A stretch of 64,000 nucleotides of DNA from an uncultured bacterium (GTDB lineage Bacteria; CSSED10-310; CALFER01). Below, one piece after another: positions 49,776-57,919 of the stretch. A program made the position numbers and the translations under genes. The stretch spans positions 1 through 64,000 of the forward strand of contig CALFER010000073.1 of assembly GCA_937951895.1 (NCBI GenBank), written 5' to 3'. Under the pieces are notes generated by a model. That model ran no database searches, had not been told where the DNA came from, and worked only from the letters and a program-made list of their open reading frames with translations. Each line of letters opens with the position of its first letter. The first letter of the stretch is position 1.

Positions 49776-50369
49776 TCAGTCGAGTTTCGATTCGGACGGA
49801 GCCGCTGCTTCGAACGGAGCCGCACTCCGCTTCCGCTCCTCCAGATTCCGGTAGATCAGATACACTCCCCCCGCGACAATCGCCAGCGGCCACCAGTCGG
49901 CAAGCCACGCCAGAGAGATATCGAACTTCGTATTGAGGAACAGAAGGGTTCCGATGATGACCAGCGTGACACCGCCGGTCAACGACCCGTTCAATGCGGG
50001 AAACGGCATGTCCTCGGGCAGTTTGATCCCCGTTTCGCCGTCGACCGAGAGATTGTACAGCGAGGCCCGACGGACCGCGTCAATCAACGTATAGAAAAAC
50101 CAGAAAGGAATAAACAGCCCGAAAAGCGGACTCAGACCGGTATCTTCGAGATTCGTCGAGATCGTGATCGCGAGTGCGAAAATAGCCAGATTCATCAAAC
50201 CCTGCTTGTAATATCCGACGTAGACCTGCCCCAGCCCCGGTATCACCGACAACATTCCCGCAATCGCAGGCGATTTGTAGATCTGACGCGAGCGCGCATG
50301 TCTCCGTGTCGGTTCCTCACCATGATACTCGGTCCGATTGATACTGCTGTGAACATTATTCTGTTCCAT
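49776..50369 (-). CDS. Membrane protein with DUF5683/TM2-like and LiaF-like transmembrane domains
   Basis: 197 aa from the ATG at 50369 (GGAGGG upstream), overlapping the end of the anti-sigma gene by 14 bp. SPAIAGMLSVIPGLGQVYVGYYKQGLMN is typical of short membrane proteins of the TM2/DUF5683 type, and four or five hydrophobic helices follow. The C-terminal segment (GVTLVIIGTLLFL...WWPLAIVAGGVYLIYR) resembles LiaI/LiaF-type membrane regions. Its place as third gene after an ECF sigma and its anti-sigma suggests it modulates envelope-stress sensing. Confidence 0.75.
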   Translation of the reverse strand: MEQNNVHSSINRTEYHGEEPTRRHARSRQIYKSPAIAGMLSVIPGLGQVYVGYYKQGLMNLAIFALAITISTNLEDTGLSPLFGLFIPFWFFYTLIDAVRRASLYNLSVDGETGIKLPEDMPFPALNGSLTGGVTLVIIGTLLFLNTKFDISLAWLADWWPLAIVAGGVYLIYRNLEERKRSAAPFEAAAPSESKLD

Positions 50370-51285
50370 GTGTTCCACCCTCCGTAGTGTCACCCGATTC
50401 CGCCTCCGGATCGAACGACTTGATTGCATTCCACGCCGCCCCGGCATGCCGGATCCCCCGGTCGAATTGTCCGGTCGAACATGCCGTCGCCGCCAGTTTT
50501 ACCTCGGTTTTCACAGCTCCTGAAACATCCCTGATTTCTCGATAGAATTGATCCACCGTCTGGATTGAATCGACCCACCCCTGAGTAAACCGCGTCCGCA
50601 GCGACCGGGTCTTCTCGTCGACTGCCCTCCCCAGCCCCGCCGCCGCAAGCAGAGCCTCGTCCTGAGCCAGCGAAGTGAATTCGGAAACATGTGTCATCCG
50701 TGTTTCCATGAAATGACCCGGAACGGCCGCCGGATGGAACAGGAACATGAACGGCAACGCGAACAGATAGCCCAACTCCAGCGCAGCACGCGGTCTCCGC
50801 ACCAGAGACTCTCCGAGCGCCCGGATCCAATCCCGCCATCCGGCCTCCCGCTCCGCTCTCGATGTGCGATCCAGAACAGCCGCAGTCAGACCTGCGGGAA
50901 CATCCATTTCCGCCATCGCGGGCAGTTCAGCCCTGATCCACTCCCAGACGTCCGCTTTCACTCGGCAGATCGGGCAGTGTTCGAGATGTCCGGTGAGGAG
51001 TTCGTCGGATTCCGGGCCGGGGGTTTCGATCGAGACGATTCGTTCGAGTGCGTCGGTGCAGGGCGAGCCGGACGTGACGGCCAGAATCCGACGAAGGCTC
51101 TCTTCGGAGTCTTGTCGCGGGGCCTGACCGGTATCGAACATCGCCTCACTCAGCATGCCCGCACATGCCTCACACCCGTCCAGATGATCCCTGAGCCGTT
51201 GACGATCCTCTCCGGAAATCGCCCCGTCGAAGATCTCAAGGAGGTGTTCCCGCACCCAGGCGCATGATACGGATTGCCGGTTCAC
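50356..51285 (-). CDS. Anti-sigma factor with two zinc-finger (HxxxCxxC) motifs
   Basis: 309 aa from a GTG that overlaps the sigma-factor stop (GTGA). An N-terminal zf-HC2-type motif HLDGCEACAG near residue 34 and a second one, HLEHCPICRV, near 105. A hydrophobic stretch (LELGYLFALPFMFLFHPAAV) around residue 170-190 may be a membrane helix, leaving a C-terminal sensor region rich in helices. Such proteins hold the cognate ECF sigma factor inactive until a signal; two fingers are unusual. Confidence 0.85.
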   Translation of the reverse strand: MNRQSVSCAWVREHLLEIFDGAISGEDRQRLRDHLDGCEACAGMLSEAMFDTGQAPRQDSEESLRRILAVTSGSPCTDALERIVSIETPGPESDELLTGHLEHCPICRVKADVWEWIRAELPAMAEMDVPAGLTAAVLDRTSRAEREAGWRDWIRALGESLVRRPRAALELGYLFALPFMFLFHPAAVPGHFMETRMTHVSEFTSLAQDEALLAAAGLGRAVDEKTRSLRTRFTQGWVDSIQTVDQFYREIRDVSGAVKTEVKLAATACSTGQFDRGIRHAGAAWNAIKSFDPEAESGDTTEGGTHGTE

Positions 51286-51845
51286 AGGAGTTGCTCCGGG
51301 CTGCTCAACGCAAGCACCGCGTGGACGAGTTCCGAGCGGGCGCGGTTGGAGCGCGATTTGGCGGTTCCGAGCGGGATCCCGAGCATCCGGGCGATATCGT
51401 CGAGAGACAGTCCCTGCATATCCTTCAACAGCACGATTTCCCGGGATATTTCGGACAACGATTCAAGTGCTTTCTGCAGAATGCGGCGACGCGAATCGCG
51501 CATGCATTCCTCGACGGGATTCTGACGCGGATCCGCGATGTCTTGATGTTCATCGACCGGAACCGTGCGATCCGCCGCCCGGACCTTGCCCCGGCGGACA
51601 TGATCGATCCCGAGATTCCGTGCGATCGTGAGGATCCATGCCATGGCCGATTCGTCTTCGCGCCACTGTCCGATTTTCCGATAGATGCGGATGAAGATTT
51701 CCTGCGTGAGATCTCCGGCGTCTTCGGGATTCCGGGCATACGTGAACGCAATCCGGTAAATCCGGCCCTGATAATCGCGGACAAAGCGTTCCCAGGCGAG
51801 TGTATCGTTGCGTTTGCATTGTCGGAGAATCTCGGTCAGCGTCAT
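51282..51845 (-). CDS. ECF-type RNA polymerase sigma factor
   Basis: 187 aa from the ATG at 51845 (GGGAGACG upstream); an extension to 51908 is not conserved-looking. Sigma-2 region: WERFVRDYQGRIYRIAFTYARNPEDAGDLTQEIFIRIYRK. Sigma-4 region: LSEISREIVLLKDMQGLSLDDIARMLGIPLGTAKSRSNRARSEL with the helix-turn-helix. First gene of a sigma/anti-sigma/membrane-protein unit that probably regulates itself and envelope genes; the promoter was not recognised. Confidence 0.95.
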   Translation of the reverse strand: MTLTEILRQCKRNDTLAWERFVRDYQGRIYRIAFTYARNPEDAGDLTQEIFIRIYRKIGQWREDESAMAWILTIARNLGIDHVRRGKVRAADRTVPVDEHQDIADPRQNPVEECMRDSRRRILQKALESLSEISREIVLLKDMQGLSLDDIARMLGIPLGTAKSRSNRARSELVHAVLALSSPEQLL

Positions 51846-51908
51846 CGTCGTCTCCCATTCATCCCATAAGACGAACGATGCCTGAAAAAAGTTCGATCGG
51901 CAAATCAA

Positions 51909-52574
51909 TCAGCGGTTGATGACGAATTGAACCGTGACCACCATGATGACATCCAGCGGAACACCGTTGAGCGTCCCGGGTTCATATACATAGCTTCGGA
52001 CCGCTTCGAGTGCGGCCTCGTCGAGAATGCCGTAGAGCGGCCTGATCACGTTCGCAGAGGTGACGATCCCGTGCCGGTCGACGACCGCTTCGATGACGAC
52101 CATTCCCTGAATGCCCATTTTCACGGCAAGAGGGGGATAAACAGGAGACGCGGAGCGAATCAGTTTCGGCGCGATGACCGCACCGCCCGGCCGGACCGGT
52201 TCGATCTGAGGAGGGGGAGGTTCGATGTCGATATCCTCGTAACCCGCAATCTGATACTCGAACTCCATCGGCGTCGCAATGATCGTTTCCTCGGGACCTT
52301 GACTCGCCTGAATCGACACACGCGTGACGTGACGGGATCTCCTGTCGGTTTTTTCAGGAACCGGTTGCCTGTCCGGCGGTAACCGGATGAATTCGAGCGG
52401 ATTGTCACGCGCGGTCATTCCGGTTTTCGATTGAGTTCCGAGCAGATTCTTTGGAATGCCGACATACAGGATGCCGATGTGGACCACGATGGCCAGCACG
52501 ATCATCCTCTGGAAAAAACTCTGCTCCCTGCGACTCATCCCGGCTCTCTCGGCACACCTCGCGTCGAATCTCAT
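51909..52574 (-). CDS. TonB-like energy transducer
   Basis: 221 aa from the ATG at 52574 (AAAGGAGG upstream). One N-terminal membrane helix (RMIVLAIVVHIGILYVGI), a charged Pro-containing periplasmic linker (IDIEPPPPQIEPVRPG) and a TonB C-terminal domain (PVYPPLAVKMGIQGMVVIEAVVDRHGIV, LDEAALEAVRSYVYEPGTLNG). It couples proton-motive force to outer-membrane receptors, implying a diderm cell. No ExbB/ExbD is nearby. It lies 63 bp upstream of the sigma operon on the same strand. Confidence 0.9.
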   Translation of the reverse strand: MRFDARCAERAGMSRREQSFFQRMIVLAIVVHIGILYVGIPKNLLGTQSKTGMTARDNPLEFIRLPPDRQPVPEKTDRRSRHVTRVSIQASQGPEETIIATPMEFEYQIAGYEDIDIEPPPPQIEPVRPGGAVIAPKLIRSASPVYPPLAVKMGIQGMVVIEAVVDRHGIVTSANVIRPLYGILDEAALEAVRSYVYEPGTLNGVPLDVIMVVTVQFVINR

Positions 52575-52668
52575 GAGATCCTCCTTTCCGGAACCGATCC
52601 GGTCTCGGAAGGATAAACGCATCAGATAGTGAAGGGATCTAAACTTATTCCCGATCATGGTTCTTTAT

Positions 52669-52697
52669 TTGACAAATTTTTTTTCTCATTTTATCAT
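52669..52697 (+). promoter_or_regulatory. Sigma-70-type promoter of the 52.7-kb beta-helix gene
   Basis: TTGACA, 17 bp, TATCAT, with 26 bp left to the ATG and AAGGAGG in between. The spacer holds a run of eight T. Good consensus match. Confidence 0.7.
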
Positions 52698-52723
52698 GTT
52701 GATGACCTGCAAGGAGGTTTTTC

Positions 52724-55700
52724 ATGAAAACGATCGGAATTGTGTGCATGATTCTGTGTGCTATGCTTTTCCCGGCTTCCCTGAGTGCGGCGACCCTGCA
52801 TGTCCCTTCTGATTTCGTAACCATTCAGGAGGCCATCGACGCGGCTGTGGACGGAGATATGGTATTGGTCGCGGATGGCGTGTATCGGGGTGACGGGAAC
52901 CGGAACCTGGATTATCTTGGGAAAGCGATCCATGTGACGAGTGAAAACGGACCCGTTCTGTGCATCATCGATCTCGAAGGCGACGGTTTCGGTTTTCGAT
53001 TCGAAAACGATGAAACCGATGCGTCAATCCTGTCGGGCTTCACCATCCGCAACGGTTTTTCTCCATCGGGAGCGGGAATCCAGGTGTCGGGCGCTTCTCC
53101 CGTGATCGACCGTTGCATCATGGTGGGAAACATCTACAGCGCGAGCGGCGGTGGGATCATGTGTCGATTCGAGGCTGCTCCGACCATCACGAACTGTGTC
53201 ATTGCGGCGAATTCCTCCTGTTCGGGCGGGGGCATCGCGTTTTATCAGTCCTCCGGAACCGTATCCGACTGCACGATCACCGGAAATGACTCCTGCAACA
53301 TGGGCGGAGGAATCTACTGTTATGGAGGCAACAGTGCCCCGGTGATCTCGGATTGCCTGATATCCGGCAACGAAGCGGATTCTGTGGGAGGAGGATTTTA
53401 CTGCAGCCACGGAGCGACGCCGATCATCCGGAACTGTGTGTTTCAGGACAACTTCGCCATAGTCGGTGGCGGCATCGGTGTCGGCTGGGGGCAGGGGGGC
53501 CCGACGATCGGCGGCGGTGCAGGGATGGGGAACACCTTCATCGACAACAGATCCGCGATCGGTTCCGATATCTATCTCGAGGAATCGTTCGATTCGCCTG
53601 TCACAGCCACATACAATCATTTCACCGGATATGCGTGGTCATCGTACTATGTGTCTCCGGCTTCGGGATGCGACCTGAGCGGGAGTGTATGGGACCTCGA
53701 TCCGATCACGCAGGATGTTTTCGTATCGACGCGTTACGGGAACGACGCGAATGACGGATTGACTGCGGAAACCCCCTTTTACAGTGTTCGGCACGCATTA
53801 TCGCGAGTGTACGGCACGGAGGAGCACCCGCTGACCATTCATGTTTTTGCGGGAGAATACTCCACGGCATTCGAATACGATTACTGTCCATTCAGCCTTC
53901 CGGATCATGTCACCCTGACCGGGGAGGGCATCGAATCGGTCATCTTTTCGGGCAATCATCTTTCACCGGTGTTTCTGGCACATTACTCCATCGGATCCGG
54001 CATCTCGCATCTGACCGTTCGGGATCCGTCCGATGACGGCGCAGCTTTCAGTCTCGCCGCTTCTGACATCACGATCAAGAGTTGTCTGTTTAAAGCCTGC
54101 ACAGGCAGTGCTCTGGTGTCCGATCGGACGGATCTGACCGTCATCGAAAGCGTTTTCAGCGACAATCAATCGGACTTCCGGGGTGGTGCTGTGACGTTCA
54201 GCACGGGGGAGTTGACGGTCACGAAATGCCGTTTCGAGCGTAACTCGACGGATGGGGAGGGGGGCGCGGTGCATGTTACGGAATGCACCGCGGTAATGGA
54301 GAATTGTCTTTTCGAGGAGAACCGGGCGGGCCAGGGGGGAGCGGTCTTCGCGAATCTGCCGTACAGCCCGGACCAGTCACGATCGCCTCTGCGTCTGGAA
54401 AACTGCGAATTCACCGGAAATGAGTCTCCCGCGGGAGCCGATCTGGCCTGTATCGGGAAAACGAGTCCGAAGATCGAAGTCATCAATTGCCTGTTCCATG
54501 GAATTGCAGAATCGGATTATTATGTTTCGCCGCAAAAAGCGTTTCGATGTGAAGGCTGCACGTCACAGAGCGATCCGATTTTTCAGGATGTGTATGTCTC
54601 GCCATCCGGAGACGACACGCTGGACGGCCTGTCTCGGCTGACCCCCTTCAGAACCATGAACCATGCGCTCTCCAGGGTTATCGGCACCGAAGAGTTTCCC
54701 GTCACGATCCGTCTGGAACCCGGCACCTATTCCGCTTCGACGACATCGGAACGATTCCCGTTGCCGCTCATTCCACACGTCATGATTCAGGGATCGCAAT
54801 ATGCACCATCGATTCTCGACGCGGAATCCCAGGCGGCTTTACTCATCGGGATGAACGATCCGGATACCCACCTTGCGGATCTCGTGCTGACAAACGGGTT
54901 TACCGAGAGCGGATCGCCGGTGTCGCTCACGCGCAGCACGGTCGAATTCGATTTCTGTCGATGTCAGAACAATATCAGCACGCTGGGGACGGGGTTCATG
55001 AGCACCTGGGATTCCACCGTCGGAATCGAAAACTGTCTCTTCACCGGCAACATCTCACAAGGCAGTTCCGCTGTTGCATCGGTGAGTCAGTCGACGCTGA
55101 CGGCAGGCAATTGCACGTTCGCTTCGAATCCGCGGTCGGAGGGACAGGGTGTGCTGATGATCGATTCGGGAAGTTCTCTGAGTATCACCCATTCGATTCT
55201 CTGGGATGCATGGCCGATCATCGAGAGTGACGGCACGGTGACGGCTGACACCTGTGACATTGCCGGAGGATATCCGGGGAGTTCGATCATGGACGCGGAT
55301 CCGCTTTTCGCCACCGGCCCTCTGGGTGCTCATTATCTGGCCTCGACCGCTGCCGGGCAGGCACAGACCAGCCCATGCATCGACATCGGGGTAGCGGCAT
55401 CCGAGGTTTGTTACGCGCGGCGCGACGAGTCGTACTGCATGAATGCCTCGACCACCGCGACGTCGCACCATGCCGACACCGGCCTGTCGGATCTGGGATA
55501 TCATTATCCGATCCACCCGCCGCGGGTATCGATCCGGATGCCGGACCGGATGCTCCTTCCGGGTGAGACGTTTCGAATCGAGTTGATCCTGGACAATCAT
55601 GGTCCGGAGACTCATGCAGGGCTTCCGCTCTTTGCGGTTCTGGACATATTCGGTGCGCTCTATTATGCGCCGGACTGGACCGAAACTGTGGCATGGATGG

Positions 55701-55867
55701 AGGCCGATCTCGGAATCGGTCAGAATGTTATTGATCTGTTTCAATTCACCTGGCCATCGGGCCTTGGAACGATGTCCGGTCTGCGACTGTATGCCGCGCT
55801 GGTGACACCGGATCTGAGCGAACTGGTCGGGGACTGGGATGTCGTGATGTTCGGCTGGTCGGAATAG
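52724..55867 (+). CDS. Large secreted right-handed beta-helix protein
   Basis: 1047 aa with AAGGAGG upstream and signal peptide KTIGIVCMILCAMLFPASLSA. Three beta-helix blocks are seen: VTIQEAIDAAVDGD with GGGIYCY/GGGFYCS-type rungs (about 30-300), a second starting RYGNDANDGLTAETPFYSV (near 337, DUF1565-like) and a third starting PSGDDTLDGLSRLTPFRTM (near 627). The C-terminal 100 residues (LFAVLDIFGALYYAPDWTE, DLFQFTWPSGLGTMSGLRLYAALV) match the terminal domain of cassette genes A and A'. Extracellular; substrate unknown. Confidence 0.85.
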   Translation: MKTIGIVCMILCAMLFPASLSAATLHVPSDFVTIQEAIDAAVDGDMVLVADGVYRGDGNRNLDYLGKAIHVTSENGPVLCIIDLEGDGFGFRFENDETDASILSGFTIRNGFSPSGAGIQVSGASPVIDRCIMVGNIYSASGGGIMCRFEAAPTITNCVIAANSSCSGGGIAFYQSSGTVSDCTITGNDSCNMGGGIYCYGGNSAPVISDCLISGNEADSVGGGFYCSHGATPIIRNCVFQDNFAIVGGGIGVGWGQGGPTIGGGAGMGNTFIDNRSAIGSDIYLEESFDSPVTATYNHFTGYAWSSYYVSPASGCDLSGSVWDLDPITQDVFVSTRYGNDANDGLTAETPFYSVRHALSRVYGTEEHPLTIHVFAGEYSTAFEYDYCPFSLPDHVTLTGEGIESVIFSGNHLSPVFLAHYSIGSGISHLTVRDPSDDGAAFSLAASDITIKSCLFKACTGSALVSDRTDLTVIESVFSDNQSDFRGGAVTFSTGELTVTKCRFERNSTDGEGGAVHVTECTAVMENCLFEENRAGQGGAVFANLPYSPDQSRSPLRLENCEFTGNESPAGADLACIGKTSPKIEVINCLFHGIAESDYYVSPQKAFRCEGCTSQSDPIFQDVYVSPSGDDTLDGLSRLTPFRTMNHALSRVIGTEEFPVTIRLEPGTYSASTTSERFPLPLIPHVMIQGSQYAPSILDAESQAALLIGMNDPDTHLADLVLTNGFTESGSPVSLTRSTVEFDFCRCQNNISTLGTGFMSTWDSTVGIENCLFTGNISQGSSAVASVSQSTLTAGNCTFASNPRSEGQGVLMIDSGSSLSITHSILWDAWPIIESDGTVTADTCDIAGGYPGSSIMDADPLFATGPLGAHYLASTAAGQAQTSPCIDIGVAASEVCYARRDESYCMNASTTATSHHADTGLSDLGYHYPIHPPRVSIRMPDRMLLPGETFRIELILDNHGPETHAGLPLFAVLDIFGALYYAPDWTETVAWMEADLGIGQNVIDLFQFTWPSGLGTMSGLRLYAALVTPDLSELVGDWDVVMFGWSE

Positions 55868-55879
55868 TTCGCCGGATCC

Positions 55880-55908
55880 TTCACATTTCCGCCTGTTTCA
55901 ATTATACT
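55880..55908 (+). promoter_or_regulatory. Sigma-70-type promoter before the zinc-ribbon-like gene
   Basis: TTCACA, 17 bp, TATACT, 44 bp before the ATG at 55953. One mismatch in each hexamer. Confidence 0.6.
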
Positions 55909-55952
55909 CTTTTCTAGCGGGTTTTCGCACACATTGCTGGAGAGGAGGTTTC

Positions 55953-56423
55953 ATGCGGCGATTTGATGACAACGGCATGATGATTATCCCGGTCCCGGCG
56001 CAGCCCGATCTGGCTGAAATGAAAAAGACCGTCCTGGTGACGGGTTGTCATTGTCCGAAAGGCCATTCGCTCATGTCACCCCGCGCGACATTCGAGGGCC
56101 ATCCCGGCGTGATGATCATGGTGCGGAAGGACAACCGCGAAGGACTGGTCGCGCTCAGCCCCATCTTCGGTGTCAAGCACAAGATCGCACTCGATATCGA
56201 CCTGTTCCAGGGTGACATCATGGAGATTCTCTGTCCGCACTGCGGCACGGCCTTGCCGGTGTATTCGCATTGCCACTGCGGAGGAGATCTCATTGCGCTG
56301 TTCACGACACCCGACGCGGATTATTCCCGGTGCATCGGGATCTGCAACCGCGTGGGATGTTTCAATGCCGAAATCAGAAACATCGACGAGTTGCTCTCAC
56401 AGTCGATGATCCCCTCGCTCTGA
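55953..56423 (+). CDS. Conserved-looking protein with zinc-ribbon-like cysteines, function unknown
   Basis: 156 aa with GAGGAGG upstream and its own promoter. Not recognised as a named family. Cysteine/His groups: TGCHCPKGHSL near residue 32, LCPHCGTALPVYSHCHCGGDL near 93, and CIGICNRVGCF near 130. Together these could hold one or two zinc or Fe-S sites. No signal peptide or membrane helix. It is separated by 23 bp from the cohesin gene, but the start signals differ. Confidence 0.7.
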   Translation: MRRFDDNGMMIIPVPAQPDLAEMKKTVLVTGCHCPKGHSLMSPRATFEGHPGVMIMVRKDNREGLVALSPIFGVKHKIALDIDLFQGDIMEILCPHCGTALPVYSHCHCGGDLIALFTTPDADYSRCIGICNRVGCFNAEIRNIDELLSQSMIPSL

Positions 56424-56446
56424 AACGCCATCACTGGAGGTCCGCC

Positions 56447-57919
56447 ATGAAGCAGTTCCGTGTGTCTGGATACTTGATCCTGCTTGTCCTTTCCGCACCG
56501 ACGATGCTGGCGTCCGGGTATCTGGAAGCATCCCGGTCAGAAGCCTGTTCGGGGTCGATTTCCACGGATATCCGGTTGTATTCGAATTCCGGAGAGATCG
56601 ATGCGTTTGAGTTCACCTGCGTCTACAATCCGTCTCATCTGTCCTTCACCGGATGCTCGGCAGCTCTCCTGACGGCAACCTGGGATTCGATCGACTGTGT
56701 GGATACCACCGGAACCATTGTGGTTTCGGCGGCTGCCGGGACGGGCGACGCGATCCCCGCGGGCAGTCTCGCCCCGCTCCTCACGCTCGGTTTCACCCTC
56801 GTTTCGGGTCTCACGGAAGACACCTCCTCACCCCTCACCCTGTCCAATCCGCTGCTGGACATCGCCGGCTACAATCTGATCGACGGGTCGGTCACGGCGA
56901 CTTGCCCGGCGGGAGCGATCGCCGTTGCGTCGGTATCGGCATGTTATCTGGACACACCGACCGTCGATGTATCGATCGGTGGCAATGTGAACGTCATTGA
57001 TCATTTCGGGTTTATCGTAAATTTCGATCCGGCGGTACTGCGCCTGGACTCGAATTGTTCGCCCGGCGATCTGACGTCGGATTGGGAACTCCTGTCGTGC
57101 AATCCGATTGAAGGCGCACCGGGTCAGGTTCTGGTGATCGGAGCGAACGATTACGGCGGGAGCCGGATCGGGCCATCGAGCAGCGGCACGATTGCTGTTT
57201 TGAATTTTGATGTCATCTGTCAGGACTGTGAACAGTACAGTGCATACGGCATCACTCTGAGCGATCTGAACACCGATTCCATGCCGTTTAACGATTTGTT
57301 TCTGTATGACATCACCGACGGTGAATTCTCGTACGGCTGCCCGCCTCCGCCGGTGGATGTGGCAGTGGAGGATGCGTCCGGGCTTCAGGGACAGACGATC
57401 GAAGTCGAGGTGCTTTTCACGGATCTTCCGGGTGCGGTCAACGATTTCGGGTTCGATGTGCATTATCCCACGAATATGCTCAGTTACAGTCACTGTCTGC
57501 CGGGAACGCTGACGTCGGGTTGGAGCGGCCCGAACAGCATGCTGGACTGTTATGAACCGTCGACGGGGCTGATCCGGGTCGGCGCGTACAATCCGACCCC
57601 GATCTTCATCGGAACCTCAGGATCCGTCATCAAACTCTATTTCACGGTCGACTGCCCGGGTTGCACGGACGGCCAGATCGGCTACATGACGCTCGACAGG
57701 CTGGTCGATGATGTGGACGGCTGGGGCGCGCAATACGGCATCTTCACATTTCTGCTTGTCCCGCCACCGACGCCGACACCATTGCCCGTTCCGGCGGAAT
57801 CCGGAGGCGGAATTGCGTTGATGGTCGTCGTGTTTACGGTGCTTTCGCTGGGTCTGTTCGGTTCCCGGAGATCCGCCGCACGATCCGGTTCCGACGGATT
57901 GAAAGGAGTCCGGCCATGA
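56447..57919 (+). CDS. Cohesin-like anchoring protein with C-terminal sorting signal
   Basis: 490 aa from the ATG at 56447 (GGAGG upstream; the longer ORF overlaps the preceding gene). Signal peptide FRVSGYLILLVLSAPTMLASG. Three beta-sandwich repeats with cohesin-like features: about 25-135 (FTCVYNPSHLSFTGC), 163-280 (VDVSIGGNVNVIDHFGFIVNFDPAVLRLD) and 300-435 (VEVLFTDLPGAVNDFGFDVHYPTNML). After PTPTPLPVPAESGG come a hydrophobic helix and GSRRSAAR, a tripartite C-terminal anchor. It overlaps the dockerin gene by 4 bp (ATGA), pointing to a cohesin-dockerin pair. I judge cohesin homology by pattern; a general adhesin is possible. Confidence 0.75.
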   Translation: MKQFRVSGYLILLVLSAPTMLASGYLEASRSEACSGSISTDIRLYSNSGEIDAFEFTCVYNPSHLSFTGCSAALLTATWDSIDCVDTTGTIVVSAAAGTGDAIPAGSLAPLLTLGFTLVSGLTEDTSSPLTLSNPLLDIAGYNLIDGSVTATCPAGAIAVASVSACYLDTPTVDVSIGGNVNVIDHFGFIVNFDPAVLRLDSNCSPGDLTSDWELLSCNPIEGAPGQVLVIGANDYGGSRIGPSSSGTIAVLNFDVICQDCEQYSAYGITLSDLNTDSMPFNDLFLYDITDGEFSYGCPPPPVDVAVEDASGLQGQTIEVEVLFTDLPGAVNDFGFDVHYPTNMLSYSHCLPGTLTSGWSGPNSMLDCYEPSTGLIRVGAYNPTPIFIGTSGSVIKLYFTVDCPGCTDGQIGYMTLDRLVDDVDGWGAQYGIFTFLLVPPPTPTPLPVPAESGGGIALMVVVFTVLSLGLFGSRRSAARSGSDGLKGVRP

